Of a DNA stretch of 64,000 nt, positions 1 to 9,636 are shown piece after piece. This stretch comes from Viscum album (lineage: Eukaryota > Streptophyta > Magnoliopsida > Santalales > Viscaceae): positions 1,021,839,343 to 1,021,903,342 of the forward strand of contig OY728159.1 in the NCBI GenBank assembly GCA_963277665.1. The letters run 5' to 3'. The notes beneath the pieces are model-generated. The model ran no database searches. It saw only the letters and a program-made list of their open reading frames with translations, and was not told where the DNA came from. A program made the translations under genes and the position numbers. Every line of letters starts with the position of its first letter. Position 1 is the first letter of the stretch.

Positions 1-332
1 ACTATCTGTACCCACCCTTCAAGTGGGATTTCCGGTGGACTGCTCTACATTTCTGCTTCACTTTTCAGTTGCTGTACTTTCTTCCCAGTTGTACTTTAAT
101 TTCAGTTTGGGTTTGTATTCTGGCCCACTTACTCTTCCGCACTTACTTTTGTACCCAGTTTTACTTAGTGTTTACTTCTGCTGGCTTACTCTGTGCTATT
201 TGTTTACTTTATAAAGGCAATTCCTTCCCTTTTTATCAGGATTTACGCCTTTGGTGCTAGTCGCTAGCCCCTGGCCTATGGAATGCGGGCTTGGGGTAGT
301 CACGACACGGGTCCTGAGGACAGTTCGTGACA
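1..332 (+). repeat. 5' LTR of G1, terminal part
   Basis: This stretch matches about 8157-8487 in the 3' LTR with scattered substitutions. It ends in TGACA immediately before the primer-binding site, as expected for an LTR ending in CA. Only the last tenth or so of the LTR is in the window. Confidence 0.9.
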
Positions 333-334
333 AA

Positions 335-348
335 TTGGTATCAAAGGA
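335..348 (+). other. Primer-binding site of G1 (initiator tRNA-Met type)
   Basis: TTGGTATCAAAGGA lies two bases after the LTR end. It resembles TGGTATCAGAGC, the complement of the plant initiator tRNA-Met 3' end used by most plant gypsy and copia elements. The same sequence, reversed, is found beside LTR B and LTR C. Confidence 0.88.
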
Positions 349-616
349 TTTTGGTTCTACCGCAGAACTCAGGACTATGATCTTTCTTCTATGTGAATCA
401 ATAGTGTTAAGGGTATTGAGTGTGGTTATCAGTACAGGGAGTCCAGTGTTGGTGTGGCGGCCGACGTATCCATACACCAGGACCCTGACTTCTGATTTTC
501 GACTAAGTTCACAAAAACATTGATTGAATGTGTGTTTCAAGGTTTTCTTTGTGATTACGTTGTGTCAGCTCACCAGGTATACTATATTGACCATGGTGCT
601 CCTGTTTCTTTTCAGG

Positions 617-1738
617 ATGTCCCCAAAACCATAGGCAGCTAGAGTTCTGAGCTTTGTGCGAGACGACAACTCACCGAGTGATGAGGCCTCGGTGTAGGGA
701 CCTTTTACAGCGGGGCACCAGCGGTACCTCTACCCGCCGAGCCACCGATGCCACCAGCCACAACCGTTGAGAGTGCATGTCGCCTTAGTGCACTTCATGA
801 GTTCTAGTGTCAAAGGCCGCCCAGGTTCCACAGGGAGATGGATCCTCAGGCCTCCAAGGATTGACTGGAGGCTGTAGTTCGAGTTTTTAGGCTAGTGGGG
901 ACACCAGCTGACCTCATGGTGATCCTTCCAGCGAGCCTCCTGCACGCGGTGATAGGCAGATTGTGGAGCTTTATGCTCTAGGTTCATGATGAAGCATCTC
1001 TTCTCTAGACAGACTTTGAGAGCCTCTTTCTATCAGAGTTCGTCCCATCCACCCTCCGTGAGGTGCGCATCCAGGAGCTACTATAGCTGCGGCAGGGCAG
1101 CATGATGGTAGCCCAGTACTCGGCGAGATTTACCGATCTCTCGCGCTATTCGACAGACATGGTACGAGACCCATTCTTTCGGGCCCGGACCTTCAAGTAG
1201 GGACCGAGGCATGAGATCAGGGAATCGATGGTCTCCCTCAACATTCGACACAGGCAGTAATACTAGAGCGAGCCCTTATCATAGAGAGATTTCTTGATGA
1301 ACCTACTCTAGCAGCGAGACCTACCGCGAGGAGGCACGTAGTAGGGTCTTCTGCAGCTGGCAGTCAACAGATGTCACATGGGTCCTAGGGGACCAGACCA
1401 GTAGCCGAATGACCTCAGGACACTATCTAAGAGGTGCGGGGCACATGGCGTAGAGCCAGCCTTCCGAGGAGCAGACAGTGCTACGCATGCGGCGGGCAGG
1501 GCCACAAGGCTCATGACTGCCCGACCCGCTGTTCAGAGGAGAAACAAACGATTGAGGGACCACCCAGGCAGAGGTAGAGGGTCGACCGTGGCGGTCTATA
1601 GGGAGAAGGAGGACGAGGCAGAGAAGCTGGCCGGGTAGCAGGTGGTGGGAGACACTTTGCGGCTTTACCACCACCACCACCAGGAGGCCCACGCCGACCA
1701 CGGGGAGCTGGCAGGCAGAGACAAGATCAGCTTTAGGC
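617..1738 (+). pseudogene. gag: G1 gag pseudogene
   Basis: Gag forms the capsid and binds the element RNA. The ATG at 617 follows a TTTTCAGG context and lines up with the gag start of sister copy G2 at 38445. Reading frames match G2 Gag only in pieces: an acidic N-terminal stretch after the start, the middle region at about 840-1260, and the nucleocapsid. The nucleocapsid knuckle at 1479-1520 reads CYACGGQGHKAHDC, with all four zinc ligands intact. A stop at the sixth codon, further TAG/TAA codons and several indels destroy the frame. A CCA/CAC run at about 1670-1682 encodes the His run seen at the gag-pol junction of all sister copies. This copy cannot make full Gag. Confidence 0.85.
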
Positions 1739-1739
1739 A

Positions 1740-2399
1740 GTGGAGGCCTATGACCATGGCATGCCAGAGATGATTCGAGGTACTATATGTGTCTACTCCA
1801 CCCTTACTGCAGTTCTTATAGACACTGGAGCGAGTCATTATTTTATTTCTGCTTCCCTTGTTCGGAGCTCGGAGATTCGGACAGAGCCGTTGGCTCGATC
1901 CTTACTGCTAGAGACTCCTACGGGAGCAGACTTGATGATTACACACTGGTGCTGGCAATGTGAGCTTACTCTAGGAGGTGAGAGCTTCGACTGGGATCTT
2001 CTTGTAGCGGCGTCGAGGCCTTACAATTTCATCTTGGGAATGGATTGGTTATCTACATTTCATGCTCAGATCGACTGTATTAGGCGCAAGGTGCGATGTG
2101 TTCGCACTGATGGGAGCAGGTTCACCTTCACCAGTGAGAAGGGAGCCTTTGTAGCGCAGGATGGACTCACACAGAAGAGAGGACAACCGATCACTCACAA
2201 GTTTTCTAGCCTCATCCTAGGAGAAATTAACGTGCAGAGTCCGAGTTTTCCTGTGGTGGTGGATCAGTATGCTGACGTTTTTCCTGACGACGTTCCAGGA
2301 CTACCTCCTCGTAGAGAGGTAGATTTCTATATTGACCTGTACCCTAGGACATCCCTGATATCCACTCCAACATATCAGATGGCCCTCGCTGAGCTTTGA
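1740..2399 (+). pseudogene. G1 aspartic protease and pol linker
   Basis: This is a 219-codon open stretch of Pol. The retropepsin active site DTGAS is at residues 28-32, and a conserved LGMDWLS motif follows the flap region, as in plant gypsy proteases that cut Gag-Pol. The remainder (from about residue 130) is the linker to reverse transcriptase, containing a DVFPDDVPGLPP motif typical of the family. The frame ends in TGA at 2397-2399, where G2 and G3 have an Arg codon (ELRELR), so the stop is a CGA to TGA change. The upstream ATG is only the first in the open stretch. The real product would be part of Gag-Pol. Confidence 0.88.
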
Positions 2400-3182
2400 G
2401 AGCTACGGGTACAGTTGGAGGACTTGCAGGGCAAGGGATTCATCCGACCCAATGTTTCACCCTGGGATTCCTCGATTTTGTTCGCCAAGAAGGCGGACGA
2501 GAGCTTACGACTGTGTGTCAACTATCGTCGCCTAATCCAGGTGACCGTGAGGAACAAGTATCCGCTACCAAGGATTGACGACCTCTTCGATCATCTCAAG
2601 GGATCACGATGGTTCTTGAAGATAGACCTCATATCAGGCTATCATCAGCTCAGATTTCGGGATGAGGACGTGCAGAAGATGTCCTTCAGATGTAGGTATG
2701 GCCACTATGAGTTCTTGGTTATGCCTTTCGGCATAACCAATGCTCTAGCTGTGTTTATGAGTCTCATGAACAAGATCTTTCAGCCATACCTCAATCGATT
2801 TGTCGTGGTCTTCATCGACCACATATTGATATACTCAACCACTGAGGAAGAGCACGCCTACCACTTGCTGGTTGTACTGGACACACTCCGAGAGCACCAT
2901 CTTTATGGTAAGCTCTCGAAGTGTCAGTTCTGTTTGCGTGAGGTCCACTTCTTGGGACACATCATCTCTGAGGTGGGATTTTCGGTGGATCCTTCGAAGA
3001 TCGAGGCAGTGCAAGCTTGGGAGCCACCCAGGAGTGTGACGGAGGTGCGGAGTTTCTTGGGGCTAGCTGGATACTTCCGGAGGTTTGTTCCAGACTTCTC
3101 CAGAGTTGAGACACCACTTTCATCTTTGATGAAGAAGGGGAAACCCTTCGTGTGGATAGATAGATGTCATCAGATCTTCTAA
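2400..3182 (+). pseudogene. G1 reverse transcriptase with mutated active site
   Basis: This frame continues Pol after the 2397 stop. Reverse transcriptase copies element RNA into cDNA. Visible blocks, numbered from Met at 2415, are [13 protein letters not shown] (8-20), [17 protein letters not shown] (47-63), [10 protein letters not shown] with the first catalytic Asp (69-78), VMPFGITNA (102-110) and the catalytic box at 133-136. That box reads FIDH, not FIDD: the codon at 2820-2822 is CAC, where G2 and G3 have GAC. Loss of the second catalytic Asp would inactivate the enzyme. The start of RNase H (PFVWIDRC) is reached before the stop at 3180-3182. Confidence 0.92.
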
Positions 3183-4815
3183 GAGCAGAGAAAGAGATTG
3201 ACCAGCGCACCTATCTTGAGGATACCAGAGGAGGGAGTAGGGTACGTAGTCTACTGCGATGCATTAGGGACCGGACTCGGATATGTCCTGATGCAGGAGA
3301 AGGAAATGATCATCTATGGATCATGACAGTTGAGGCAGCATGAGCAGAACTATGCTACCCATGATCTGGAGTTAGCAGCAGTGGATCTTCGCTCTAAAGA
3401 TGTGGCGACACTATCTGATGGGCGAGCACTTTACAGTCTACTCTAAACACCAGAGTCTCAGGTACATCTTCTCGTAGAAGGACCTAAACCTGAGATAGCG
3501 GCGATGACTCAAGTTCCTCTAGGACTATGACTTTGAGATTGTGTATACTCCTGGAAAGGGGAACTTAGTAGCTGATGCTCTCAATAGGAGGATGTGCATT
3601 CAGCTACTTGGGGAGGCGACGGAGCAGCTAGCCGCTTTGCAGATATAATTCGTGGATAGAGGTGGAGCAGCCTTTCTTCAGTCCCTCACAATCACTCCTC
3701 CACTACTACAGTGAGTCAAGGAGGCACAACGTGGGGACGTTGACTATGAGATGCGACGTGCATAGATATCCTCAGGACAGACACCTAATGAATTCTCTGT
3801 AGTAGGAGAGCACGTCGTCCTTTTCATAGGATGTACCATGGTACCAGCTGCTTTGCAGGAGGAGGTGCTAAGGGAGTTTCACACTTCCCCTTTAGCGGTA
3901 CATCTAGGAGTGGTGAAGATGTACCAGGATCTCAGACGATAGCACTGGTGGCCAGGTATGAAGAAGGTTGTAGCAGAGTTCGTTTCTCGATGCCTCACCT
4001 GCTAGCAAGTGAAGGTGGAGCACCAGGTACCACCAGGATCGGTATAGTCCTTGGAGGTCCCAGAGTGGAAGTGGGATGGTATATCTATGGATTTCGTGAC
4101 TGGACTACCACGTACTTCCAGAGGTCACGAATCTATTTGGGTGATTGTCGACCGACTCACCAAGTCGGCCCACTTCTTACCCATCAGAGAGCAGGGCTCA
4201 GTGGAAGGCTTGGGATGCCTCTATGTTCAGAAGATCGTGTAGCTTCATGGTGTGCCATCATTTATCATCTCCGATCGAGATTCTTGCTTTACTTCTCGGC
4301 TTTGGAAGGGGTTGCAGGAGGCATTCAGGATGCAGCTACGTCTGAGCACCGCCTTTCACCCTTAGACAGATGATCAGACAGAGAGGAGCATTCAGACTCT
4401 CGAGGACATGCTCCGTGCATGTGCCCTCGACTTTGGTTGTAGCTGGGAGGACCACCTAACCTTGGTGGAGTATGCGTACAATAATAGCTACCACTCCACC
4501 ATCAGGATGACACCATATGAGGAATTGTACAACCGACCTTGCAGATCACCTCTGTGCTGGACAGACCCTGGGGAGTCAGTACTTGTGGGACCAGAGATGG
4601 TCCAGGCCACGACAGAGAAGGTATAGGTCATCCAGAAGCAGATGAGGACAGCTTAGAGCCGATATAAGTCTTATGCTGACTGGAGGCAGAGACCACTAGA
4701 GTTCGAGGATGGCGACCACGTTTTCTTACGGGTCTCACCTCGACGTGGATTACAGAGATTTGGATGGGGTGGCAAGTTATCTCCGCACTTCATTAGACCA
4801 TTCTAGGTTCTCAGC
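3183..4815 (+). pseudogene. G1 RNase H and integrase, frame-broken
   Basis: Segments in different frames match RNase H and integrase of G2 and G3. RNase H shows VGYVVYCDA and the [11 protein letters not shown] stretch near 3240-3380, after which a frameshift scrambles it. The integrase zinc region (HTSPLAVH...CLTC) lies near 3880-4005 with a stop inside it. The catalytic core begins near 4060 ([10 protein letters not shown]), and its C-terminal part is open at 4408-4626, with FGCSWEDHLTLVEYAYNN. The C-terminal DNA-binding region continues to 4815 with several TAG stops. RNase H removes the RNA strand and integrase inserts the cDNA; neither can be made whole here. Confidence 0.85.
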
Positions 4816-5127
4816 ATGATAGGTGAGGTGGTTTATCGCCTGGATCTACCACCTCAGTTCCACCGGGTGCACGACGTCTTCCATGTATCTCAGCTGAGGA
4901 GGTACGTGCACGACCCGATGTATATCATCGACCATGGGGAACTAGACATTGACGATGGGGAGACTTTTGTGGAGGTCCCGGTGGAGATCGAGGATCGACA
5001 AGAGTGGGTCCTATGTGGTCGGTCAATTCCTCTAGTGCAGATCAGGTGGCAGCACGAGAACCTCCAGGAGAGCACTTGGGAGCGGGAGGCTCAGATGCGT
5101 GCTCAGTACCCTCATTTGTTCCCCTAG
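4816..5127 (+). pseudogene. G1 integrase C-terminus with chromodomain
   Basis: This is the last open 103 codons of Pol. FHRVHDVFHVSQLRRYV (about residues 15-31) is the conserved integrase C-terminal motif. It is followed by a chromodomain-like module of about 45 residues, EIEDRQEWVLCGRSIPLVQI to WEREAQMRAQYPHLFP, ending in TAG at 5125-5127. In chromoviruses this domain is thought to steer integration towards marked chromatin. Known plant Tekay-type elements share the QYPHLF ending. The same module closes Pol in G2, G3 and G4. Confidence 0.9.
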
Positions 5128-5160
5128 TTTGTGAAGTATCTTTACAGGGACGTAAATCCC

Positions 5161-5174
5161 TGAGGTGGGAGTAA
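5161..5174 (+). other. Polypurine tract of G1
   Basis: TGAGGTGGGAGTAA directly precedes the 3' LTR start TGTAAAGACC. It is the expected primer for plus-strand DNA synthesis. The reverse complement occurs next to LTR A, LTR B and the truncated G4 LTR. Confidence 0.85.
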
Positions 5175-5547
5175 TGTAAAGACCAGTAAATTTCAAGGGA
5201 AATTTTTTTCTTAATTTTCTTTTGGATTTTACGAGTACGCAGTTTCTGACGTCACCTGATTTCGAGGCCCGATGTGCCCGGAATCAATTTCTGAAGTTTA
5301 GCTCGGGTACGTTCAGTGGACGAATGAGCGGGTTTTCCTAACTTTTGAATCGGTGCTCAGAATCGAAATTCGAGGGCACTGATGAAATCGTAGAACTAGT
5401 AATTTCTTAGGAACACCTTTTCTGGAGTTGCGTTTGCTCAGGTGAGGTTATTAAATAAATGGGTTAACTAAAGATTGAAATAAAAATTTGTGCCAAAATT
5501 TTTATTTTCTATTCTAAGTTGTTTATAACCTATGCATGGAGGTTAGA

Positions 5548-5604
5548 GTGGGACCCACTACATCCTAACTACACTAGGTAGGATATTAGTGAAGTGGGTC
5601 CCAC
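5548..5604 (+). promoter_or_regulatory. Inverted GTGGGACCCACT boxes in the G1 LTR
   Basis: GTGGGACCCACT at 5548-5559 and AGTGGGTCCCAC at 5593-5604 are exact inverted copies about 33 bases apart. Each contains GTGGGNCC/GGNCCCAC, the published core bound by plant TCP factors. Between them ATCCTA and TAGGAT are remnants of the stem that is perfect in LTRs A, B and C. Regulatory function is inferred from motif and position only. Confidence 0.5.
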
Positions 5605-6379
5605 ATGAGCCCCACCCCTTCAAAACCCTTAAAACCTCCCTCGTGCATTTAATTGTGTAATACAACCGCACCCCTTTTTTAATGACAGGTCAACTCTCCC
5701 AATTTAATGGACTGTTAAAGGCTCTTCAATTAATTTAATTAATTGAATGGGATCTTTTTAAAATTTCAAATTTAATGTTAGCATGCATGTGTGTTAATAA
5801 AATAAGATAATTTATTATTTTATTGGGGGTTGATTCGTTGTGCGGAAACAAGGTGAGGACTCTTGTTCTCTGAAGAACATCTTCTTCCTCGTCGAAGAAC
5901 GCGAAGAACACCAAGTCTACGACGAAGAACTCCATCACCGCAAGGGAATAATCGTGCCGTCTCCTCTCCTCTCCACAGCCGGTAAGAGACAGCTTCTTCA
6001 TAGAACGATGATGCGCCTCATCCTTCTTCGGGTGAACACCGACGACGTATACAGTGATGTCTTCCGCGACGCCATCTTCCACGATGCCGTCTTCCGCGAC
6101 ATCCTTTTCCTGCGACGAACCTCATTCGATGACTTCATCAAGTTATGGGTTTGAGTTCAAATTTAACTGATTAAATTTGTGCCTTGTTAAGTCTTTAAAT
6201 CATGTGTTGATTTTTTTCAAATGATAACACGTAACGCGGAGGGCGCGGGCCGAAAAAACACAGCCCGATAACCCACCAGAGTTTGATTGTTGATGTGCGG
6301 ATTGACGGACTATGATGGAACGGGACACAATGGAAATTCAAAGTTTTCATTGTGAATTTCGGGTCCCGTAATGACCCCA

Positions 6380-6790
6380 AACGCAGACGGTGGTTGAAAC
6401 GGACCACCGGTGTGCGTCCGGTGGTCCGCATAAAGCGGCAGCGGCGCGCCACCCCGACGACCGGCGGCGGCGGCGCGCCGCCAGAGAAGACTGTCGCGGC
6501 TGAGCCGCGGCTGACCAGAATGGATTTTCCATTTTGGTTTTTGACGGAACGGCGTGACATTAAAGCCACACCGGTTCGCTGGACAACCGGGGTGGGGACA
6601 GCGCCACCCCCCTTCCGCGTCCGCTCAGCCAGCGCCGAGCCGCCGCGCTCGGCCAGCGCCGGGCCGGGCCGCGGCGGCGGGGCCGGGCCGCACCCTATTG
6701 GGCCAGACCTGTACCTGGGTCGGGTCAACTTGGTTCGGGCTGACCCAGGGGGTTTTAGGCCGGGTCATTCCGGGCCCAAACCCCCTTAAA
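6380..6790 (+). repeat. GC-rich block inside the G1 LTR
   Basis: This stretch is strongly GC- and CpG-rich, with many GCC/CGG runs and GGGCCGGG-like repeats, against AT-rich flanks. Sister LTRs have the same block on the opposite strand at about 32150-32545, 40485-40850 and 59700-60130. Open frames across it on both strands reflect a lack of AT-rich stop codons, not genes. Confidence 0.75.
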
Positions 6791-7329
6791 ACCGGACATG
6801 TTCGTATAAATGCTCGTAACTTGGGCTATGGACCTCCGATCGACGCACCGTCAGTTGCGATGCGATACATGGATTGATACTGTTGTTTAGGTATATTACA
6901 ATCAAGGTTTAGGAGAACTTTGGGTATGGCCAGGTTGGTTCTACCACGAAACCAACCGGGCCCCCGGAGCGGAAACACTTATAACTTGAGCTCTGAATGT
7001 CCGATTGACATGCCGTCGACTTTGTTGGATTCCTATTAGTGAGATAGACCTTTTGGATTACTACTCTCGAGGTTTGGACGTATTTGGAGTATGGTCGGGT
7101 TGGTTTTGACTTAAAAACCAATTGGACCCCTGGAACGAAAAAACCAATAACTCTCAGACCGGGTGTCCGATTGACGTGTCGTCTCTCACGTTGAGTTATT
7201 TTTATCGAGAAGGAACTTTGGGATACATCAACTCCCGACTATGTGTCATTTGATGTAACGACCCCCCTTGGCTCATGGAGCGGACCCTCCCGAAATCGAG
7301 CATGCTGTGTGTGGGAACCCTAGAGTTGG

Positions 7330-7650
7330 CTGCGACTGCGATGACGATAACGACAGCACTAAAATCCTCCATGGGTTTGGCAGCGACGATGACTGCACTG
7401 AAATCCTCCGTGGGTTCGGCAGCGATGACGACCGCACTTAAATCCTCCGTGGGTTCGACGATGATGACTACTGTTCTTGTATCCTACGTGGGTCTGGCAG
7501 TACTGCTGTTCTTGTATCCTACGTGGGTCCGACAGTATTTGACTCTGTACTTGTATCCTACGTGGGTCCGACAGAGTAGCTGGTCTTGTATCCTACGTGG
7601 GTCCGACAGCTTAGCTGGTCTAGTATCCTACGTGGGTCCCAACTTAGATG
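7330..7650 (+). repeat. Minisatellites in the G1 LTR
   Basis: Two arrays follow each other. The first (about 7330-7470) repeats a unit of about 33 bp containing AAATCCTCCGTGGGTTCGG. The second (about 7475-7640) repeats TATCCTACGTGGGTCC about five times with a spacer of 12-20 bp. The GTGGGTC core also recurs, reversed, in the minisatellites of LTRs A, B and C. Confidence 0.85.
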
Positions 7651-8487
7651 AATCAGTGGTTACATCTGACCATCTCTATCACCTTACGAAGAAGTATACC
7701 TATGTTAGTTGAGTCTTGACTTTCAATCTTTATCTTCGATATGATTGACTTGCTTTCCTATGTGGATTGGGTTGTGTTATCCTTTGTGGGTTGGTTGTGC
7801 TATCCTGGGTGGACTAGATCGAACTTGGGCTCAGATGTTGGAGCCAAACTAAAATTGGTGACTTAGGTATATGTATGAGCATATACCTAAGTAGTGTTGG
7901 TTGTTACTTCGTGATTGTATCTTTCCTTTGTAGATTATCCTTTGTGGATTCTAGGAGACCTTCGGGGTCTCGGGGTCCCTACTGAGTAGCGTATAATCAC
8001 CCCTGCACGGGCTATGCCCGCACTATGTTGTGTTGGATGCATATGATGGACAACACTGATCGTGGTTGAGGATTGTGGAGCAAGACAGTACCTGGAGGTG
8101 GACCACTGGGCGGGACGTACACGGAGCGGACGGTTGGACCCGAGGAGCTGAGGAGACTATCTGTACCCACCCTTCAGGTGGGATTTCTGGTGGATGGCTC
8201 GACGTTGCTTCTTTACTTTTCTGTTTTTGTACTTTCTTCCCAGTTGTACTTTACTTTCAGTTTGGGTTTGTATTCTGGCCCACTTACTCTTCCGCACTTA
8301 CTTTTGTACCCAGTTTTACTTAGTGTTTACTTCTGCTGGCTTACTCTGTGGTGTTTGTTTACTTTATAAAAGAAATGCCTTCCCTTTTTATTGGGATTTA
8401 CACCTTTGGTGCTAGTATCCATCCCTTGGCCTATAGAAGGAAGGCTTTGGGTAGTCACGGCACGAGTACGGAAGACGGGTCGTTATA

Positions 8488-8625
8488 GGGGAGGTTGGGT
8501 GCAAGTGGGTGGGGCTAGGTGTAGGGGGGAGGGGGTTTGGGGGGTGGGGGTGGGGGTGGGGTTGGGTGCATGGGGTAGGGGGTAGCGGGTAGCGGGGGAG
8601 TAGGTGGGGGGGGGGGCAGTGGGTT
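8488..8625. repeat. G-rich low-complexity tract beside G1
   Basis: The sequence immediately after the LTR end is almost all G and T on the + strand, with runs of 4 to 12 G. It resembles the larger tract at 12735-14275, so G1 may have inserted next to or into a similar G-rich array. The other flank of G1 is outside the window. Confidence 0.8.
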
Positions 8626-9636
8626 TCCCACTTCTAAGATATTCAATGGGAAGGTTCTTAAGAATTTTACAACCAAGATTAAAACTTAATCAATGAGGCA
8701 CAAGGTCTAGATTTGTTTTTGATGATTATTGTAAAGTTCTTTCTTCTATATGTCTTGAGACTTCTTGTCCTTTTGAGCAAGGAGATCAAAATATTTCTGG
8801 TAAAAATCAGTTAATCCATATGTATATTTTTCTATCATTTTTTGTAGAGATGGATTTTTTTTCTAAATTGTGAATTTCTGATCTACTTGATAATTCATCA
8901 ATTGTTTGTCTGTATGACCCTCTTATCCCCCCCACTCCCTGCATTTGTGTTCTATTTGAATGTTGATACAAATTTTTAGGCCATGTTTGTATGTTTTCAT
9001 TGAATAGGATAGAATGATCATTAATGAAAGCTTATGTAATGAAATGACTTGCAAAGAAATTGAATTGAATGTTCAATTGTATGGTAGTTTCATGATAGAA
9101 GGGATTGGCCTTACCCGATCATTATGTAAAATTTATCTTAAAGTAAAATGTAGAACATGTTATGTGATTCCATTATTATCTTTCCAAGATTATTTTAATT
9201 TCTCCACCTTTCCAATATAAGTATTGTTTTCATTCCATCTTGGTGCTAGAATATATGTGATCCCAGTGTGAAACGTGGAAGGTGTTATGCCCCAAATGTT
9301 TTTACATTGTATTCCAAGGATTTAGGAGGGGAAAGAATAGAAATATATTTCATTTTAAACACATTATAAATGATTATTCATGGATTCAAAATAAAGTGTG
9401 TTTGGTTTTACAATCCTATGATCAATAATAATAAGTTTAGGCCGGCTCACTACATTCTTGAATGTACTCTTGCATTTATTTTACACTCCATTGGGTTTTT
9501 CTTGGTTCATGAAGTTACACAAGATATTGTTTAAAATAATTCCAGATCAAATGTAATCCCACACATTGTGTAAAGCATAGAACATGTTATATGATTGGAA
9601 GTGGATTTACCCTATGTAGTATTACTTTTAATAATA
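8626..9636. other. Unassigned AT-rich spacer
   Basis: No gene is recognised. A 68-codon open frame at 9014-9220 has no family features. Two stretches (about 8982-9030 and 9400-9440) share a loose GTTTG-rich pattern that could be MITE debris, but no inverted ends or target duplication could be placed. Confidence 0.4.

Larger units (their letters stand above)
1..8487 (+). mobile_element. Gypsy chromovirus G1, 5' end cut by window
   Basis: This is a Ty3/gypsy LTR retrotransposon in + orientation. Its parts run in the expected order: end of the 5' LTR (to 332), tRNA-Met primer-binding site, gag with a CCHC knuckle, protease, reverse transcriptase, RNase H, integrase, chromodomain, polypurine tract, and a 3.3 kb 3' LTR. 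The first 332 bases match the end of the 3' LTR (from about 8157), which fixes the repeat. The chromodomain places it in the chromoviruses. The long LTR and the protein style suggest the Tekay/Del lineage, which is inference. Many stops and frameshifts show it is dead. The start of the 5' LTR lies before the window, so no target-site duplication can be tested. Confidence 0.93.
5175..8487 (+). repeat. 3' LTR of G1
   Basis: This LTR of about 3.31 kb runs from TGTAAAGACC to GGGTCGTTATA, where sister LTRs end in GGGTCGTGACA. It holds, in order, an upstream region with a GTGGGACCCAC box and inverted repeat (5548-5604), a GC-rich block, a minisatellite, a conserved CACCCCTGCACGGGC motif near 8000, and a T-rich stretch matching the window start. 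Short open frames in it (for example 7275-7712) come from the minisatellite and are not credible genes. Confidence 0.92.

Noticed and set aside
8982..9440. Possible MITE
   Set aside because: Two GTTTG-rich edges look alike in direct rather than inverted orientation, and no target duplication could be defined.
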